Of a stretch of DNA of 64,000 nt, positions 60,177-64,000 are shown in pieces (positions within the stretch are counted from its first letter, which is position 1; each line of letters begins with the position of its first letter). A program made the translations under genes and the position numbers. The notes under the pieces were generated by a model that was not told the origin of the DNA, searched no databases, and saw only the letters and a list, made by a program, of their open reading frames with translations. The stretch is from Amborella trichopoda (lineage: Eukaryota; Streptophyta; Magnoliopsida; Amborellales; Amborellaceae). The stretch lies in assembly GCF_000471905.2 (NCBI RefSeq), contig NW_006496517.1, positions 1,495,987-1,559,986 of the forward strand, written 5' to 3'.

Positions 60177-60318
60177 CTACTCAATGTGTCATGTGTGTAC
60201 GTACCGCTTATAAAGCTCTCTAGTCTTGCAGCTATCTCTTCTTGTAGATACTGAGATGCGCTACTCTTGAGTTCGGTTAGCTATTGAGATGCGCTACTCA
60301 ATGTGTCATGTGTGTACG
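60177..60318. repeat. Perfect 25-bp direct repeat, 117 bp apart
   Basis: CTACTCAATGTGTCATGTG and its next six bases occur identically at 60177-60201 and 60294-60318. Neighbouring words (GAGATGCGCTACTC) are also duplicated. Confidence 0.8.
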
Positions 60319-60547
60319 AATCTGTTGCTCTGTATTGAGTTAGCTCTGTAGTTCTGTTTTGCTTGAGTTGCCTACCCCATCTATGCCTATGCAACGGAGA
60401 AGAGAACAACAACTGCTGTGCTGTGCCCTACCTGAGAGACAAAAGCTATGCCCTACCACTACTACTGAACTGCCTCTACTATAGCTAGTATAGTTCAAAT
60501 ACAGCTAGGTAAGAACAGAAAAATCTACCTCTCGCTTTGAATTTTCG

Positions 60548-61606
60548 TAGTAGCATGTCCAAGCCAAGCTACGTACAAGTCAATCATGCATGTAATACAC
60601 TTTCTAGCTGTCTATGGAGCTACTTGAAACTGACTTACAAACGTAAACGAGGTCTTCCAAATCATCGAGAGGCAGGCCAGTTCAATGCCTTTTTGCTAGG
60701 CCTCAGAGGCAAAGTCTGGCACCGTCGTTCGTCCCTTTTTTACAAGCGTTAATATCAAGTCTACCGGAGCGAGAGCTTCATCGCCGCTCCGTCCTCACTT
60801 TTCTTTTAGCTCCTTTAGTGTCATTGGCACCGACGGAGGGAAGGAAGACAGGTCAGTCAGCTCTGACTCACACCAATTAGGCGAATAACTTAACTTGAAG
60901 CTACAATCTCAAACTCCAGCCACCCGTGCCTTTCAGAAGCAATCCACTCCATGCCTGTATTCCAATTTGTCTTTTTGCCTTTGCCTTTCTTTTTAGGGGA
61001 CCAACCCTATAAGCGTAGAAGCAAGTCTTTCTCCGAGATAAGTGGCGTACAACCATCGGTCTCGGAATAAAGGAAAATAGCTTAGAATTAACCATTCTTA
61101 GGGGGACCGCAGAAAGGCCTCTGCGTGGTTTGCGGGGCCTATAAGGTCTTTTTTTTTAGTGGGCTTTTCTTGCTTTCTTTGTATTGGCACAAAGAGTTTG
61201 ATGTTTATCGAACAATAGCCGAAGGTGCGATGTAGAGTGAAAGTCCCATCCCTTGAAGCTGACTTACACTGTCCAATGAATGGTATAAATGCCAAACAAG
61301 CTCTGCGTAACCCTAGAAACCAACCCTGGCCCAACCCTTCCCTTCCCTTCCTTTCAAGTTCAAGCAGCATCTCGTTCTTATGGCCTGCCGCTTTGAAAAG
61401 GTGCTCTGCCACTCCAACTAGTCCCTTTCCAGCCACTCCACCTTGTTCGGGTCGGAACCAAGGTTGTTAGCACCAAGCCGAAGCGACGTAGGGAGCGAAG
61501 GTGCGGTAGCTTTGTAGCTTGTCCAAGCTACTACAAAGTCAATCAGGTGTGTCAGAGGCTTTCTAATTGTCTATGCAGCTACTTGAAACTGACTTACAAG
61601 CTTAAA
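60548..61606. repeat. Diverged 100-bp direct repeats (60548-60647 and 61514-61606)
   Basis: Both copies share GTCCAAG, AAGTCAATCA, a TTTCTA..TGTCTATG block, AGCTACTTGAAACTGACTTA and CAA. They differ by scattered substitutions and small indels. Dispersed short repeats of this kind are frequent in plant mitochondrial genomes. Confidence 0.65.
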
Positions 61607-64000
61607 AAAAGGGTTTGAGGGCTTTGATTTGGTCCGGCCTCTAAAGCTCACTCAACGCTTTTCTCGTCCTGCCTGTCGTCGCAGGAAAAGTCTCCTTTCC
61701 TATATAAACTTCGACTTCGCCTCAGAGGATTCTTTTTAGCTGGAGCTTGAACCGCTTGCATCTTTCCTCGGTTGGAGGACCAGATTCGCATTGAGCATTG
61801 AGCATCAGGGTTGACAAGTGCATAGTAAGAAGCGTGCCATAAATTTCTAACACTGCGGCCTGATTGTATTAGTTGTTTTTCAGTAAGGTAGGTTCCGAAG
61901 GCCTTTTTGTGCCTGTCAAAGTTGAGCTACGACTTGGTGCTCTAAAGAAGTCAGTGGAGGAAGTTTCTTTCAGGTGTGTATCTTTTGCGAGAACTGAATC
62001 ATGACCATCTAGATAGAGTCGAGCAGCTTTCTCAACTCCTGATTGGTGTCCCTTCCCTTCACTTCGCTTTTGTGTTCGCCTTAGCTGGAGAGATGAACAT
62101 AGCATAAAAGAAAGGACCAATCCAAGCTTGAAACGAAGTCAGCCAAGCCAAGCCGTAAGTTAGGTCCGGTTCCACTTCAATCAAAGGAATCATACCCTAG
62201 GTCCGACGATGGCAGCATGCACAAAAGCATCACTCGCCTCTGAGTTCTCTGACTATCGACCTAACACGGCACCTAACTTTTCCTGTCACCCTTTCCCTGT
62301 TAGCCGACCATCCTTTCTAAGCGACCAGCTCCTCGTCGTTACTTTGGGAGTGTTAGAGTTTACCCTTTCGTCGTTCGACTTGGTGCAAGTGGAGCTCCTT
62401 CTTGCACCTTTAGCGCTTCTTGAACAATTAACTCTCTCCTACCTCCCTCGAACAATGATCCCACTTTCGACTCGAACCAACCTGTCACCTTTACTTTCAG
62501 CTCTCACTCCAGTCAAGCTCTCACTCCAATCTTACCTGTCAACCAACTTGCCTTTTGCCTTTCCCTTTTTAGGACCTTTCCTTTCGCTTTTGGCAGGTCG
62601 CTTTTCTTACCTATTCCTTTCCTTTCCTCGCTGACCAAACCATCTCATTAGAGTTTGGGGTTGGTCAACTTTGGATAACAGGCGTGGGGGGAAGTGAGAG
62701 AAGAAGCAATAGAAGCCACTGCACTGCTTTCCTTTGTGTTACATGAAATGAAGGCGATTCAGCTCTGTCCTTATTAAGCGCGGAAAGCAAGTGTCATGTG
62801 AAAGTCAGCAAGCAAGGAACCAAGCCCAGCATCTCGGAGCACCAAATCTCATCTCTCAAGCTAAGGCGAACTCGAGGTCTGTGGAAAAGTGACAGCAAAG
62901 TCAGGACTCTTCCCAAGCCTAGCATATCGTTAGCTAGGGCTGACTCTCCTCCTTAAACTGGCTCCATTTGCTTACTTATTCCTGATCCGATTGTTTGATT
63001 TGCTCAAAGCTATCTTGTTTGCTTGACTGACCAGCTTTCTCTGCCTTTGTTGACTGACAGCGTAGTGTGAGGATCGACCAAATCGAGGCGACGACAAGGG
63101 TACGGCTCCATTAGGGGTTTTGCTTTCAAGTTTGGTTTATTGGTTCTGCGTGGTTTGTTTGGCTACAGGGACTGTCACTTGTAGGAACAACAACTACCTA
63201 GATCAAGAGTAGTTGTTTCGAACGTGCTGACTCGGGCCATTCTCCTTCATCTCCCTTCGTTTTTCTCCGACAGACTTGAGATTAACGCTTTCTAGGAACC
63301 CTACTTAACAATGACTACCACTGCAAGCTTCTTTCCTTCGCATTCAATTCCCTTATCCACTTTCTTCGGAGACAGGAGCTTGTTTATGAATAAAATCCAT
63401 ATTTGTTGGTTCATTCCTTCCTTGACTTAACTGGCCGCACTGACTTGCTCTCCACCTTGGTGCGTGATTGGCTGGCCAAAACTTGCTCGACTTAGGGGCT
63501 TGCTTTGCTTGCTAGCTTCGACTTGGTCTCTTTTCTAACAAGGATCCACACTTTTCCTATCTAACAATTGGACTTGGTCAACTTAGCCTTCTGCTTGGGA
63601 CTCGGGCGATTCCATAGAATCTTCCTTCGTCTCCCTTTTCCTACTTGATTCCTGATCTCATTGGTTAACAAACAACTTGTTCAACAAGGATTTCTTGCCA
63701 CTTGTCCAACCGACCCATTCATTTCAGCTCTCGCAAAAGATACACGATGAAAGGCAACTCCTTAATGGACTTAGGGCACCAAATCGTAGCGCCGATAGAC
63801 GCGGTAGCTATGGGTGCTACAAGTAACTAAATTCGTAGCTTCTAATACAAATAGAAGAAACGACAAAGTTGGAGTAAAATGAAGACGCGGTAGTTCGTAG
63901 TTCAAAAGTCAAATAGAGAAAGCATAGCTTGTTTCTACAGTTGTCCATGGAGAAAAAAGAAATTCCCTACAAGTGCTATGGAGAACTAGAAAAAACCCAT

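Larger units (their letters stand above)
56894..64000. other. Mitochondrial-like DNA block, no intact gene
   Basis: Base composition and texture change: GC content is higher, TAGCTC/CTACTAC words dominate 57.0-60.5 kb, and many short direct repeats occur. From about 60.5 kb the text resembles plant mitochondrial intergenic DNA. I recognise no nad, cox, atp, rRNA or tRNA gene. Open frames at 61098-61436, 61225-61470 and 62209-62634 are of the anonymous mitochondrial-ORF kind and not supported as genes. The block reaches the window end. Confidence 0.5.

Noticed and set aside
61098..62634. Open frames at 61098-61436(-), 61225-61470(+), 61869-62120(-) and 62209-62634(+)
   Set aside because: Frames overlap on opposite strands and resemble anonymous mitochondrial ORFs; no known domain or expression signal.
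1..64000. CRISPR arrays, bacterial operons, riboswitches, rRNA genes
   Set aside because: Direct repeats here are tandem or transposon-related without spacers; gene structure is eukaryotic; no rRNA text was recognised.

Overview
This is draft-quality flowering-plant nuclear DNA. It is AT-rich, its genes have long GT/AG introns, and old degraded transposons fill the space between them. Only two ordinary host protein genes can be read with confidence. One is a Tubby-like F-box gene on the minus strand (9.5-14.4 kb), of which only the 5' half is visible. The other is a complete 12-coding-exon LRR receptor-like pseudokinase of the MRH1/MDIS2 type on the plus strand (CDS 30.2-36.1 kb). A DOG1-domain pseudogene (42.0-42.6 kb) and a possible orphan first exon (53.4-53.75 kb) complete the host genes.

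Layout. 0-5.5 kb: non-coding, with a 23-bp minisatellite and small tandem duplications. 5.54-7.23 kb: a hAT element with an 8-bp target-site duplication carrying three tandem BED zinc fingers, two of them broken. 8.35-8.66 kb: CT/CTA microsatellite with a 20-N gap. 9.5-14.4 kb: Tubby-like gene. 15-28 kb: LINE remnants and a dispersed family of about 350-400 bp foldback repeats (five copies). 28.7-36.35 kb: receptor pseudokinase gene with a second 20-N gap in its last intron. 37.5-44.4 kb: LINE fragments, a minus-strand Ty1/copia fragment with a tRNA-Met primer-binding site, a MITE and the DOG1-like pseudogene.

44.44-53.33 kb: one degraded Mutator-like element of about 8.9 kb. Its long terminal inverted repeats are built of about 38-bp subrepeats. 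On the plus strand it carries a MuDR-type transposase (PB1-like, MULE core, SWIM). On the minus strand it carries a plant mobile domain (PMD, aminotransferase-like) gene. It has itself been invaded by a retroelement/pararetrovirus-like coding fragment and by an LTR element with a perfect 5-bp target duplication (TCTGC), and the 919-N gap lies inside that LTR element. This composite is the most interesting object in the window.

54.9 kb to the end: organelle-derived or organelle-like DNA. A decayed plastid block keeps the plastome order rps8-infA-rpl36-rps11-rpoA(5' end). It joins a Ty3/gypsy zinc-knuckle/protease fragment, then about 7 kb of GC-richer DNA full of short direct repeats that resembles plant mitochondrial intergenic DNA. 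Together these look like a nuclear copy of a mitochondrial segment that had already collected plastid and retrotransposon DNA, or else an assembly join.

Both 20-N gaps are flanked by cyclic T-A-C-G text, which matches the nucleotide flow order of 454 pyrosequencing. The assembly therefore probably includes 454 reads, and those flanks should not be treated as biology. The species cannot be named from the sequence; an early-diverging angiosperm sequenced with 454 (for example Amborella) would fit but is a guess.
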